Shown one piece after another: positions 44,553 through 52,220 of a DNA stretch of 64,000 nucleotides. The DNA comes from Streptomyces sp. HB132 (GTDB taxonomy: Bacteria > Actinomycetota > Actinomycetes > Streptomycetales > Streptomycetaceae): contig NZ_JAFBGA010000004.1 of NCBI RefSeq assembly GCF_016909575.1, forward strand, positions 248,001 through 312,000, read 5' to 3'. The position numbers and the translations under genes are program-made. The number at the start of each line of letters is the position of its first letter. Within the stretch, counting starts at the first letter, position 1. Under the pieces are notes generated by a model. It had not been told where the DNA came from. It saw only the letters and a program-made list of their open reading frames with translations, and did no database searches.

Positions 44553-44606
44553 TTGTCCGGGCCGCTGTCGGCAGGCTAGCGTCATACTGCATAGAAAGCG
44601 CTTGCT
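44553..44606 (+). promoter_or_regulatory. Promoter and LacI operator of the sugar operon
   Basis: TTGTCC (44553-44558) and TAGCGT (44577-44582) are 18 bases apart and form a fair promoter. AGAAAGCGCTTGCT at 44593-44606 is an almost perfect LacI/GalR-type palindrome around AAGCGCTT, lying at the expected transcription start, 24 bases before the GTG of the dehydrogenase gene. Confidence 0.75.
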
Positions 44607-44629
44607 ACGGCTGTATGGAGGGAACTTTC

Positions 44630-45781
44630 GTGACACGCAGGACAGTGCGCATCGCCATGAACGGCGTCACGGGACGCATGGGATACCGGCAGCACCTGGT
44701 GCGCTCGATCCTCGCGATCCGCGAGCAGGGCGGTCTCGACCTCGGTGACGGCGACATGCTGTGGCCGGAACCCGTCCTCGTCGGCCGCCGCGCCCACGCG
44801 CTGGAGGCACTCGCCGAACGGCACGGCCTGACCGAGTGGTCGACCGACCTGGACGCGGTGCTCGCCGACGAGTCGATCGACATCTACTTCGACGCACAGG
44901 TCACCTCCGCCCGCGTCGACGCGATCAAGAAGGCGATCGCCGCGGGCAAGCACGTCTACACCGAGAAGCCCACCGCCACCGACGTCGAGGGCGCGCTCGA
45001 ACTCGCCCGCCTCGCCCGGGACGCCGGCATCAAGCACGGCGTGGTCCAGGACAAGATCTTCCTCCCGGGCCTGCTGAAGCTGAAGCGCCTCATCGACGGC
45101 GGCTTCTTCGGCGAGATCCTCTCCGTACGCGGCGAGTTCGGCTACTGGGTCTTCGAGGGCGACTGGCAGGACGCCCAGCGCCCCTCCTGGAACTACCGTG
45201 CGGAGGACGGCGGCGGCATCGTCGTCGACATGTTCCCGCACTGGGAGTACGTCCTGCACGAGCTCTTCGGTCAGGTCACCAGCGTCTCCGCGCACGTCCA
45301 GACGCACATCCCGCAGCGCTGGGACGAGCACGGCAAGCCCTACGCCGCCACCGCCGACGACGCCGCGTACGGCATCTTCCAGCTGGCGGGCGGCGCCGTC
45401 GCCCAGATCAACTCCTCCTGGGCCGTCCGCGTCAACCGCGACGAGCTCGTCGAGTTCCAGGTCGACGGAACCCACGGATCCGCCGTCGCCGGCCTGCGCA
45501 ACTGCCGTGTGCAGCACCGTTCGGCCACCCCCAAGCCGGTCTGGAACCCCGACCTCCCGGTCACCGAGCCGTTCCGCGACCAGTGGCAGGAAGTCCCCGA
45601 CAACGCCGAGTTCGACAACGGCTTCAAGGCCCAGTGGGAGCTCTTCCTGCGCCACATCGTCCTCGACGAGCCCTACACCTGGGACCTGATGGCCGGCGCC
45701 CGCGGCGTCCAGCTCGCCGAGCTCGGCCTCAAGTCCTCGGCCGAGGGCCGCCGCTTCGACGTCCCGGAGCTGAGCCTGTGA
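44630..45781 (+). CDS. Gfo/Idh/MocA family sugar dehydrogenase
   Basis: 383 aa from GTG 44630, GGAGGGAAC upstream. The N-terminal Rossmann fold begins RIAMNGVTGRMGYRQHLVRS, an atypical glycine pattern for NAD(P), and reaches the family Lys motif in GKHVYTEKPTATDVEGALEL (EKP). The C-terminal beta domain contains the catalytic-region sequence DGGGIVVDMFPHWEYVLHEL (Asp/His). The family oxidises or epimerises sugars, inositols and amino sugars. It is the first gene of a translationally coupled trio with a DUF993 aldolase-like protein and a TIM-barrel isomerase. Confidence 0.87.
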   Translation: MTRRTVRIAMNGVTGRMGYRQHLVRSILAIREQGGLDLGDGDMLWPEPVLVGRRAHALEALAERHGLTEWSTDLDAVLADESIDIYFDAQVTSARVDAIKKAIAAGKHVYTEKPTATDVEGALELARLARDAGIKHGVVQDKIFLPGLLKLKRLIDGGFFGEILSVRGEFGYWVFEGDWQDAQRPSWNYRAEDGGGIVVDMFPHWEYVLHELFGQVTSVSAHVQTHIPQRWDEHGKPYAATADDAAYGIFQLAGGAVAQINSSWAVRVNRDELVEFQVDGTHGSAVAGLRNCRVQHRSATPKPVWNPDLPVTEPFRDQWQEVPDNAEFDNGFKAQWELFLRHIVLDEPYTWDLMAGARGVQLAELGLKSSAEGRRFDVPELSL

Positions 45782-46920
45782 CCATCCAGCTCCCGCAGGG
45801 CCCGTACGAACCCCGCGCCACCCCGCTCGACCTGGCACCGTCCGGGGCGCCTCTCGCCTCCCGTACGGTCTTCTCCGCCGCCCACGTCGTCGCCGATCCG
45901 TACGCCGACGTCAGCCCCGACGACCCCGCCGCCGTCGACTGGGACGCCACCCTCGCCTTCCGCCGCCACCTCTGGTCGCACGGCCTGGGCGTCGCCGAGG
46001 CCATGGACACCGCGCAGCGCGGCATGGGCCTGGACTGGGCCGGCGCGGCGGAGCTGATCCGCCGCTCCGCCGCCGAGGCGAAGTCCGTGGGCGGCGCGAT
46101 CGCCTGCGGCGTCGGCACCGACCAGCTCACCGGCCCCGCCACCCTGTCCGAGGTGCGTGCCGCGTACGAGGAGCAGCTCGCGCTGGTCGAGGGGAGCGGC
46201 GCCCAGGCCATCCTCATGGCCTCCCGCGCCCTGGCAGCCGCGGCGAACGGTCCCGAGGACTACCTGGAGCTGTACGCCCACCTCCTGCGCCAGGCCACCG
46301 AGCCGGTCGTCCTGCACTGGCTCGGCCCGATGTTCGACCCGGCGCTGGAGGGCTACTGGGGCAGCGCGGACCTCGACGCCGCCACGGACACCTTCCTGAA
46401 GGTCATCGCCGAACACCCGGACAAGGTCGACGGCATCAAGATCTCGCTCCTGGACGCCGCTCGCGAGATCGACGTACGGCGCCGTCTCCCGAGCGGGGTG
46501 CGCTGCTACACCGGCGACGACTTCAACTACCCCGAGCTGATCGCCGGCGACGACCGGGGCTTCAGCCACGCCCTGCTCGGCATCTTCGACCCGCTCGGCC
46601 CGCTGGCCGCGCACGCGGTCAGGGTCCTGGACACCGGCGATGTCGCGGGGTTCCGCGCACTCCTGGACCCCACCGTCGAGCTGTCCCGCCATCTGTTCAA
46701 GGCCCCGACCCGCTTCTACAAGACGGGCGTGGTGTTCCTCGCCTGGCTGGCGGGCCACCAGGACCACTTCACGATGGTCGGCGGCCTGCAGTCCGCCCGG
46801 TCGCTGCCGCATCTGGCGAAGGCGTACGAACTGGCCGACCGGCTGGGCCTGTTCCCGGACCCCGAGCTGGCCGAGGCGCGCATGCGGGCGCTGCTGACCG
46901 TCCACGGAGGAAGCCGATGA
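45778..46920 (+). CDS. DUF993 / dihydrodipicolinate synthase-like aldolase
   Basis: 380 aa from GTG 45778, overlapping the dehydrogenase stop (GTGA), and its own stop overlaps the next ATG (ATGA). The chain is a TIM barrel related to the dihydrodipicolinate synthase family: IACGVGTDQLTGPATLSEVR, ILMASRALAAAANGPEDYLE, VVLHWLGPMFDPALEGYWGS, and DGIKISLLDAAREIDVRR, where the Lys is the likely Schiff-base residue. Members are annotated as DUF993; the reaction is not known to me. The operon context implies it cleaves or dehydrates the oxidised sugar made by the first enzyme. Confidence 0.75.
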   Translation: MTIQLPQGPYEPRATPLDLAPSGAPLASRTVFSAAHVVADPYADVSPDDPAAVDWDATLAFRRHLWSHGLGVAEAMDTAQRGMGLDWAGAAELIRRSAAEAKSVGGAIACGVGTDQLTGPATLSEVRAAYEEQLALVEGSGAQAILMASRALAAAANGPEDYLELYAHLLRQATEPVVLHWLGPMFDPALEGYWGSADLDAATDTFLKVIAEHPDKVDGIKISLLDAAREIDVRRRLPSGVRCYTGDDFNYPELIAGDDRGFSHALLGIFDPLGPLAAHAVRVLDTGDVAGFRALLDPTVELSRHLFKAPTRFYKTGVVFLAWLAGHQDHFTMVGGLQSARSLPHLAKAYELADRLGLFPDPELAEARMRALLTVHGGSR

Positions 46921-47750
46921 GCACCGAACTGTCCCGTCTGTCCATCAACCAGGAGACGGTCCGGCAGCTCTCCCTGCCGGAACTCGTCGAGGGCTGCGCC
47001 AAGGCGGGCATCGGCCGGGTCGGCCTGTGGCGCGCCCCGGTGCAGGAGTACGGCGTCGAGCGCGCCGGGCAGCTGATGAAGGACGCGGGCCTGACCGTCA
47101 CCAGCCTCTGCCGCGGTGGCTTCCTCACCGCGGCCGACGCCGCCGGGCGCGCCCGCGCCCTGGACGACAACCGTGCGGCGGTCGACGAGGCCGCGGGCGT
47201 GAACACCGACACCCTGGTCCTGGTCTCCGGCGGTCTGCCCGCGGGGGAGAAGGACCTGCACGCGGCACGTGAGCGGATCGCCGACGCGCTGGCCGAGCTC
47301 GCCCCGTACGCACAGGAACGGGGCGTCCGGCTCGCGATCGAGCCGCTGCACCCGATGTTCGCCTCGGACCGCTGCGTCGTCTCCACCCTCTCCCAGGCCC
47401 TGGACCTCGCGGAGCGCTTCCCTGCCGAGCAGGTCGGGGTGGTCGTCGACGCGTACCACCTCTGGTGGGACGACCAGGTGCCCGCGCAGATCGCCCGGGC
47501 GGGCGCGGGCGGGCGGATCCACTCCTTCCAGCTGGCCGACTGGATCACCCCGCTCCCGGCGGGCGTTCTGGTGGGGCGGGGCCAACTCGGTGACGGCTGC
47601 GTGGACTTCCGTGCGATGCGCCGTCAGGTCGAGGCGACCGGCTTCGACGGACCGATCGAGGTCGAGATCTTCAACGAGGAGCTCTGGGCGCGTGACGGCG
47701 CCGAAGTGATCGGTGAAGTGGCTGCCCGGTACCTGGAACATGCCTGCTGA
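46917..47750 (+). CDS. Sugar phosphate isomerase/epimerase (TIM barrel)
   Basis: 277 aa from ATG 46917, overlapping the previous gene by four bases. AP-endonuclease 2-like barrel: INQETVRQLSLPELVEGCAK at the start, LAIEPLHPMFASDRCVVSTL (metal Glu, then His), GVVVDAYHLWWDDQ (Asp/His), GRIHSFQLADW and PIEVEIFNEELW (second metal Glu). Third gene of the LacI-controlled operon. It probably isomerises the keto-sugar handled by the dehydrogenase and the DUF993 protein. The pathway substrate is not deducible from sequence alone. Confidence 0.82.
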   Translation: MSTELSRLSINQETVRQLSLPELVEGCAKAGIGRVGLWRAPVQEYGVERAGQLMKDAGLTVTSLCRGGFLTAADAAGRARALDDNRAAVDEAAGVNTDTLVLVSGGLPAGEKDLHAARERIADALAELAPYAQERGVRLAIEPLHPMFASDRCVVSTLSQALDLAERFPAEQVGVVVDAYHLWWDDQVPAQIARAGAGGRIHSFQLADWITPLPAGVLVGRGQLGDGCVDFRAMRRQVEATGFDGPIEVEIFNEELWARDGAEVIGEVAARYLEHAC

Positions 47751-48054
47751 GAGCCGGTCGACGGCACAAAGGTAAAGAGATCGTCAAGGCGTGCAACCTT
47801 TGTGCGCCTTGCCCGGTCGTACTTTGCGTCGGGACTTCCGGGGAGGGGTCCGGGGGGATTCGGGAAGCCCGACGGAGGGGGAAAGCGAGGGGGGTCCGGC
47901 CTTATGGCCGGGCCCCATTCCGCTTCCCGGGCCGTGCTCCCGCTGGACCGCCCGAGGCTGACCGCCGCGCCGGTGTCCCGCGCCGTCCCCGTCGAGGGCC
48001 CAGGTGCACGACGCCCCGGAGCGGCCCGGTCGTCGGTCTGGAAGGATCTCCGGA
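47751..48054 (+). other. Intergenic interval with a nested inverted repeat
   Basis: GCACAAAGGT (47764-47773) is repeated in reverse complement as ACCTTTGTGC (47796-47805), 22 bases apart. AAGGCG (47786-47791) can instead pair with CGCCTT (47805-47810), so two exclusive hairpins are possible. It starts 14 bases after the sugar operon and could be its terminator. The rest of the interval is purine-rich with nothing recognised. Confidence 0.4.
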
Positions 48055-48621
48055 ATGACCAGAGATCTCCCGACCACCTACCGGCGCATGGGCGCGCTCC
48101 TCCACGAGACCGGAATGGTGTCCGAGGAGAAGATGCGCGGCGTTCTCGATGACGCCGCCACCTACGCGGACGCCGAGCTGGACCAGTACGCGGCTGCTCA
48201 TGCCCTGGAGAGCTTCGGCGTGGCGGTCTCGGTCCACGCCGACGACATCGACTCCATCCACGAGGGCTACAGGGGCCTGCTGGCGGACGCCGTCGAGGCC
48301 GCCGGTGGCGAGGTGGCCATCACCGACGTCCGGATCGTCGAGGGGGAGGGCGGGTTCGAGGGCGGCCGCCTCGATGCCGTCGAGTTCGAGAGGGACGGCA
48401 GGGTCGTGTCCATCCCGGCCGAGCACTTCGCGGCGGACTACTACGACCACGATGCGGCCTGCCGGGCCATCGCCGAGACCGCCCACGGCGACGACCCTCG
48501 CTCATGGCGCAATGCCGGCTTCGCACGGGAGCCGGGCGTCGGATACGACAGCATCATGGTTCTCGCCACCCCCGAGCAGAGGGAAGCGCTCCACCAGCAC
48601 CTGGGGCTGACGTTTCCCTGA
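48055..48621 (+). CDS. Uncharacterised 188-aa acidic protein
   Basis: From ATG 48055 with GAAGGA upstream (first residues MTRDLPTTYRRMGALLHETG). A soluble, strongly acidic alpha/beta protein with no signal peptide or helix long enough to cross a membrane. Regions worth searching: VSVHADDIDSIHEGYRGLLA, VAITDVRIVEGEGGFEGGRL and HFAADYYDHDAACRAIAETA. The general look, and the SUKH protein two genes on, recall small immunity-type proteins, but I see no family match. Coding bias is strong throughout. Confidence 0.6.
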   Translation: MTRDLPTTYRRMGALLHETGMVSEEKMRGVLDDAATYADAELDQYAAAHALESFGVAVSVHADDIDSIHEGYRGLLADAVEAAGGEVAITDVRIVEGEGGFEGGRLDAVEFERDGRVVSIPAEHFAADYYDHDAACRAIAETAHGDDPRSWRNAGFAREPGVGYDSIMVLATPEQREALHQHLGLTFP

Positions 48622-48681
48622 GCGGAGGGTGACCGGGGTCCCGAGGCCGCCGCGGGAATCCGCGCGCCCCCGTCCGTGTCC

Positions 48682-49065
48682 TCAGCCGCCGTCGAAACCG
48701 CTCCGGGCCGCCTCGATGTGGCCGATGTTCCGGTGGGTCCACTCGCACATCACGTCAACCGTCCTCCGCAGCCCCTGACCCGGCTCGGTGAGCGTGTACT
48801 CGACCTTCGGCGGGACCGTCGGATACACGGTCCGCCCGACGAGGCCGTTGCGCTCCAGCATGCGCAGGTTCTGGGTGAGCATCTTGTGGCTGATCCCCTC
48901 GACGGCGCTCCGCAGCTCACTGAAGCGCAGGGTGCGGTCACCGAGAGCCTCGATGATCAGGAGCGCCCACTTGTTGGCGACGTCGGAGAAGATCTCCCGC
49001 GCCAGCGAATCCGCGCGCCTCAGGTCGGCCTGCTCCTCGGGCGAACCGCTGAACTGCTTGGTCAC
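48682..49065 (-). CDS. HxlR family transcriptional regulator
   Basis: 127 aa from GTG 49065, GGGGAACC upstream. The HxlR winged helix covers the whole protein: SDVANKWALLIIEALGDRTL, RFSELRSAVEGISHKMLTQN, LRMLERNGLVGRTVYPTVPP, KVEYTLTEPGQGLRRTVDVM. There is no Cys in the N-terminal helix, so it is unlike the HypR/YodB redox sensors. It diverges from the RidA-type gene at 49193, and that gene is the probable target. Confidence 0.9.
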   Translation of the reverse strand: MTKQFSGSPEEQADLRRADSLAREIFSDVANKWALLIIEALGDRTLRFSELRSAVEGISHKMLTQNLRMLERNGLVGRTVYPTVPPKVEYTLTEPGQGLRRTVDVMCEWTHRNIGHIEAARSGFDGG

Positions 49066-49192
49066 CTTCTGGTTCCCCTGTCACTGAAAAGTGCGTTCTT
49101 CCACGTCAGCGCTCACTCTCCTACGGTTCCTGAGTAACCACAAGAGAGCACGCGTCGACCCGTCCGGGCTGCGCGGCAAGGAGGCGGACAGC

Positions 49193-49600
49193 ATGGCCAT
49201 CACTCTGACCAACCCCACGGGACTGCCGGAGATCGACGTCTACCGGCAGGTGTCCGTCGCGACCGGATCGAAGCTGGTCTTCGTGGCCGGACAGGTCGCC
49301 TGGGGCGCCGACGGCGTCACGGTCGGCGAGGGCGACCTGTCGGCCCAGGTCGAGCAGTGCTACGTCAACGTCGCCACCGCGCTGGCGGGCGTCGGCGCCT
49401 CCTTCGACGACGTCGCGAAACTGAACGTCCACGTCGTCGACTGGACGCCCGACAAGATGCCCCTCCTCCTGGAGGGGATCTCCCGGGCGTCCGCCCGGCT
49501 GGGGACGACCACGGCACCGCCGGCAACGCTGCTCGGCGTCGCCGCGCTGGACGTCCCCGAGCACCTGGTCGAGATCGAGGCCACGGCGGTCATCGACTGA
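49193..49600 (+). CDS. RidA family protein next to HxlR regulator
   Basis: 135 aa from ATG 49193, preceded by AAGGAGG with good spacing, so the upstream frame to 49091 is rejected. RidA signatures: SKLVFVAGQVAWGADGVTVG, YVNVATALAGVGASFDDVAK, LNVHVVDWTPDKM and LGVAALDVPEHLVEIEATAV. The Arg of the canonical catalytic site (position of His in NVHVVD) is replaced, which suggests a Rid subfamily other than RidA proper. A paralogue sits at 1732-2142. Divergent from the HxlR gene with 127 bases between. Confidence 0.85.
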   Translation: MAITLTNPTGLPEIDVYRQVSVATGSKLVFVAGQVAWGADGVTVGEGDLSAQVEQCYVNVATALAGVGASFDDVAKLNVHVVDWTPDKMPLLLEGISRASARLGTTTAPPATLLGVAALDVPEHLVEIEATAVID

Positions 49601-49673
49601 GGCGGCGGGGAATCCGCCCCCACCCGCCGGGGACGAGGGGCCGCTCCGCCAACTCCGTCCGACTGCCGGGCCG

Positions 49674-50015
49674 GTGGGGCGGGCCCGCAACATCGCGGTG
49701 TGGAACGTCGGCGGGTCCTCCGCCAACGCCCCACTGCACGACGGGGGTTCGACGAGCGGCAACGCCAAGTGGGCCCCGAGCTGGACGGCTCTCGCCGCAG
49801 ACGGCAAGAACAACTACATAGGCAGTTCGAAGCAGGGCGCCCCGTACATGACGGGCTTCGCCATGAACGTCGGTAAGGGCGGCGTCTGCCACACGGCCAA
49901 AATGGGCAACGGCGGCTGGGGCAGGCAGTACTGCAAGAACAGCCGACCCGAGTACATGTTCGTCGGTACCACCGACAACAAGGGCTGGTTCGAGGCCGTG
50001 AAGCTCACGGTGTGA
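49674..50015 (+). pseudogene. Probable 3' remnant of a secreted-protein gene
   Basis: The frame from GTG 49674 has no ribosome binding site or signal peptide, yet the product is extracellular in character: Gly/Asn/Ser-rich with two Cys (GKGGVCHTAKMGNGGWGRQY then CKNSRPEYMFVGTTD) and a neat ending WFEAVKLTV. Immediately after the stop is a UUCG-loop hairpin. Coding bias is good to the end but fades upstream near 49700. The likely explanation is a gene that lost its 5' part, perhaps the C-terminal domain of a secreted hydrolase; a small intact gene with an unusual start is the alternative. Confidence 0.5.
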
Positions 50016-50323
50016 CCCACCGGGCTTCGGCCCACGAGGCGGAGCCGCCTGGAATTCGCTGGCACCAGGGGGCTCCGCCGCGTCCGGCCCCGAAGGACGC
50101 GGGCCGGGCCGGAGTGACCGCCAGGAGCGCGCCGTCGCTCGCACCGCTGTCGTTTCGCGTGCTGAACACCCGGACACATCGCCCACCTCCCACAGAGGAA
50201 GTCCGCGTCAGGCAGTGGTGAACCCATCGTGGCGGTGGGGCGGTGTTTCTCGACCACTCCGCAGGCGAAGGGCCTGAGGGGAGGAGCGGTCTCCCGGTCG
50301 CCGGGGTGCCGGGGCGCCGGTGG
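50016..50323. other. Intergenic interval with clustered hairpins
   Basis: Besides the UUCG hairpin, AGGCGG-AG-CCGCCT (50037-50050) and the pair GGCGGAGCC (50038-50046) / GGCTCCGCC (50071-50079) are present and share a left arm, so they are alternative folds. No gene is supported. Confidence 0.4.
50022..50033 (+). terminator. UUCG-loop hairpin
   Basis: GGGC-TTCG-GCCC at 50022-50033, six bases after the stop of the remnant gene. The UUCG tetraloop is especially stable; no T-run follows. Confidence 0.5.
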
Positions 50324-50959
50324 TCAGGCTTCGATCTCCCACTCGACGCAGTGGTGGCCCGACTCGTGTTCGTAGGTCGACGGCCGGTAGTACAGGAAGG
50401 GGGAACCCGTCTCCAGGGAGTCGGCCAGGGACCGGAAGAGCTCTGCCGGACCGGTGGCCCAGAGCGTGCCGTCGAGGTCTCCCGACCCGATGCCCATCTC
50501 GTACACGTGCCCGTACGAAGGTCCCCGGCGGTGATCGACGAAGGCGACGCCCCCGTCGTTGGGCAGGGCGATCGGCACGCACAGGTGCAGATTCACAGCC
50601 AGTTCCTCGTCCTCCCACAGATCGGCTTCGATGTTGCTCTCGCCGACGCCCACGAGGATCTCGTGCATCATCACCATGTCCTCCACACCGCTCAGGCGGT
50701 GCCCCAACGGCAGAAACGATCCGGCGGGCAGGGGGGACGAACCCGGCTCGGCAACAGGCGGTGCCGCGCCGTCGTGAAGCTCCAGAAGTCTCCTCAGCTC
50801 CGGGTGCAGGGCGAAGCCCAGCCGCGATTCCAGCCCGGCTATCGCCTCGGGGGCCGCCGGCCCTCTCAAGGCCGCTCGATCGGCGGGTGAATGCGCCGAA
50901 AGCCATGACTCGAAGCGAGCCCACTCGTGATCGAACGCAGCGGTGTCCATCTGTGTCAT
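50324..50959 (-). CDS. SMI1/KNR4 (SUKH) family protein
   Basis: 211 aa from ATG 50959 (ATG 50950 is the alternative; neither has a good ribosome binding site). The SUKH fold is visible: EWARFESWLSAHSPADRAAL, IAGLESRLGFALHPELRRLL, ELHDGAAPP, AGSFLPLGHRLSGVEDMVMM, and VCIPIA-like CVPIALPNDGGVAFVDHRRG. SUKH proteins are often immunity partners of polymorphic toxins, though many bacterial copies are free-standing. No toxin gene adjoins it here; the neighbours are gene remnants and a toxin-antitoxin pair. Confidence 0.8.
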   Translation of the reverse strand: MTQMDTAAFDHEWARFESWLSAHSPADRAALRGPAAPEAIAGLESRLGFALHPELRRLLELHDGAAPPVAEPGSSPLPAGSFLPLGHRLSGVEDMVMMHEILVGVGESNIEADLWEDEELAVNLHLCVPIALPNDGGVAFVDHRRGPSYGHVYEMGIGSGDLDGTLWATGPAELFRSLADSLETGSPFLYYRPSTYEHESGHHCVEWEIEA

Positions 50960-51030
50960 GCGCCGAAGGTAGACGCCGGCACTGACAGTCCCACGCCTTG
51001 CCCTCGGCTCGCTGCTGGGCGCACAGTCCT

Positions 51031-51279
51031 GTGAGGACGGCCTACGGAACAGCCAAGCAGTCCGTCGAGCTCTGGCGCATCGCCACGGACCGGGGACAGC
51101 ACGACAAGGCGGCCGAAGTCGTGCGGGTCGCGTGGAACCGGCCTCTACCCGACGTGCTGGTCGGGATGTTCTACCAGCCGGACCACCCGGCAGCCGCCCT
51201 GCTCTTCGATGGCGAGGAAGAGACCCTCGACCTGCTGCGGGACCCGGCTCTGCGCGAGGCATTCCTCTCGCAAGCCTGA
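51031..51279 (+). CDS. Small uncharacterised protein
   Basis: 82 aa if GTG 51031 is the start; no clear ribosome binding site. The sequence is soluble with consistent codon bias: LWRIATDRGQHDKAAEVVRV, MFYQPDHPAAALLFDGEEET, LDLLRDPALREAFLSQA. The end is helical. No family recognised. It lies 71 bases from the SUKH gene start and directly ahead of a broken gene, so it may itself be a fragment. Confidence 0.4.
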   Translation: MRTAYGTAKQSVELWRIATDRGQHDKAAEVVRVAWNRPLPDVLVGMFYQPDHPAAALLFDGEEETLDLLRDPALREAFLSQA

Positions 51280-51299
51280 ATGCAGCTGGGAGGCCCGTG

Positions 51300-51590
51300 C
51301 CCTCGGTCAGGGGGCCTTCATCAGGTTACGGAGGCTGCCGACGAGCGCGTGTACGTCCCGTTCGGCTGGCAATTCGGCGGACGAGGCGGGTGCGGTGTCT
51401 GGGGAGGGTGCCCGGCAGGGGCGGCAGAGACCGTACGTCACCATCACGGACCGGCGCAACAAGATCACCCATGACGATCTGCTGGACGGGGACCGGAAGC
51501 AGCGGCGCCCCTCACGGAGCACGACTCACGGACGCCATCGACTGGATCGACCGCATCGCCCTTGCCGTGGCCCACGTGCTCGACGCCTGA
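51300..51590 (+). pseudogene. Frameshifted remnant of a HEPN-like protein
   Basis: Two reading frames must be joined to make sense. In one, RPYVTITDRRNKITHDDLLD (about 51423-51482) contains RNKITH, an R-x4-H motif like that of HEPN ribonucleases. After a frame change between about 51485 and 51520, another frame gives LTDAIDWIDRIALAVAHVLD ending at TGA 51590, a plausible last helix. No complete frame spans both. Upstream of 51420 the coding signal is poor, so the N-terminal part is lost or scrambled. It directly precedes the YoeB gene end. Confidence 0.5.
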
Positions 51591-51594
51591 GAGA

Positions 51595-51852
51595 TCAGCT
51601 GTAGTGGTAGCGGGCTTGCACGACGATCAGCTCGGACTCCGTCGCCTTGTAGACCAGGCGGTGCTCGTCGTCGATGCGCCGTGACCAGTAACCCCTGAGG
51701 TCACCTCTGAGAGGTTCCGGCTTGCCGATGCCGTCGAACGGGTCTCGCAACGTGTCGCTGATCAGCTTGTTGATGCGCCGAGTCATTCGCCGGTCGCCGT
51801 TGGACCAGAAGGTGTAATCGGACCAGCCGCCCGAGGTGAACGCGAGTTTCAC
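51595..51852 (-). CDS. yoeB: YoeB/Txe family toxin (endoribonuclease)
   Basis: 85 aa from ATG 51852, overlapping the antitoxin stop (ATGA). The RelE-fold signature is clear: [40 protein letters not shown] then [20 protein letters not shown] and a C-terminal ARYHYS. The Glu of KPEPL, Arg of SRRID and the terminal His-Tyr correspond to the YoeB catalytic residues. YoeB cleaves mRNA in the ribosomal A site. Length and operon order (antitoxin first) are normal. Confidence 0.93.
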   Translation of the reverse strand: MKLAFTSGGWSDYTFWSNGDRRMTRRINKLISDTLRDPFDGIGKPEPLRGDLRGYWSRRIDDEHRLVYKATESELIVVQARYHYS

Positions 51853-52118
51853 TCGTCGTCCTCGGCGTCCGGGAGATCCACGAGTTCGCGGTACTCCGTC
51901 TTGCCGGCCTCGACCTCTGCGATGGACTCCAAGAGCCGACGTGCGTTGGCCGGCGAGCGCATCAGGTAGATGGTCTCCTGCCAGGATGCGAAGTCCTCCT
52001 CGGACATGAGGACAGCATTCCCCTTGCGAGAGGTGATGTGTACGGGAGCGTGATCCTCGTTGACTTTTTCGATCAGAGGGAAGAGGTGCTTTCTGGCTTC
52101 GCTGGCCGTTATCGACAT
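51849..52118 (-). CDS. yefM: YefM family antitoxin
   Basis: 89 aa from ATG 52118 with AGGAAGAGAT upstream. The Phd/YefM DNA-binding half reads [20 protein letters not shown], then [20 protein letters not shown]; the C-terminal half is an acidic toxin-binding tail ([12 protein letters not shown]). It neutralises YoeB and, with it, should bind the palindrome just upstream to repress the operon. The gene start lies 20 bases from that palindrome. Confidence 0.93.
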   Translation of the reverse strand: MSITASEARKHLFPLIEKVNEDHAPVHITSRKGNAVLMSEEDFASWQETIYLMRSPANARRLLESIAEVEAGKTEYRELVDLPDAEDDE

Positions 52119-52137
52119 GACAGATCTCTTCCTGCGC

Positions 52138-52171
52138 GACCTACTGGTACCACGCATGGTACCAGTAGGTC
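52138..52171. promoter_or_regulatory. YefM-YoeB operator: perfect 15-bp inverted repeat
   Basis: GACCTACTGGTACCA (52138-52152) is followed after CGCA by its exact reverse complement TGGTACCAGTAGGTC (52157-52171). Each arm holds the smaller palindrome TGGTACCA. It lies between the antitoxin gene and the helicase gene, where an autoregulatory site is expected. Confidence 0.8.
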
Positions 52172-52220
52172 CTTGCGGGCGCGGTCCCGCGATGTCAGCC
52201 CTGCCCGGTACCGTCGACCC

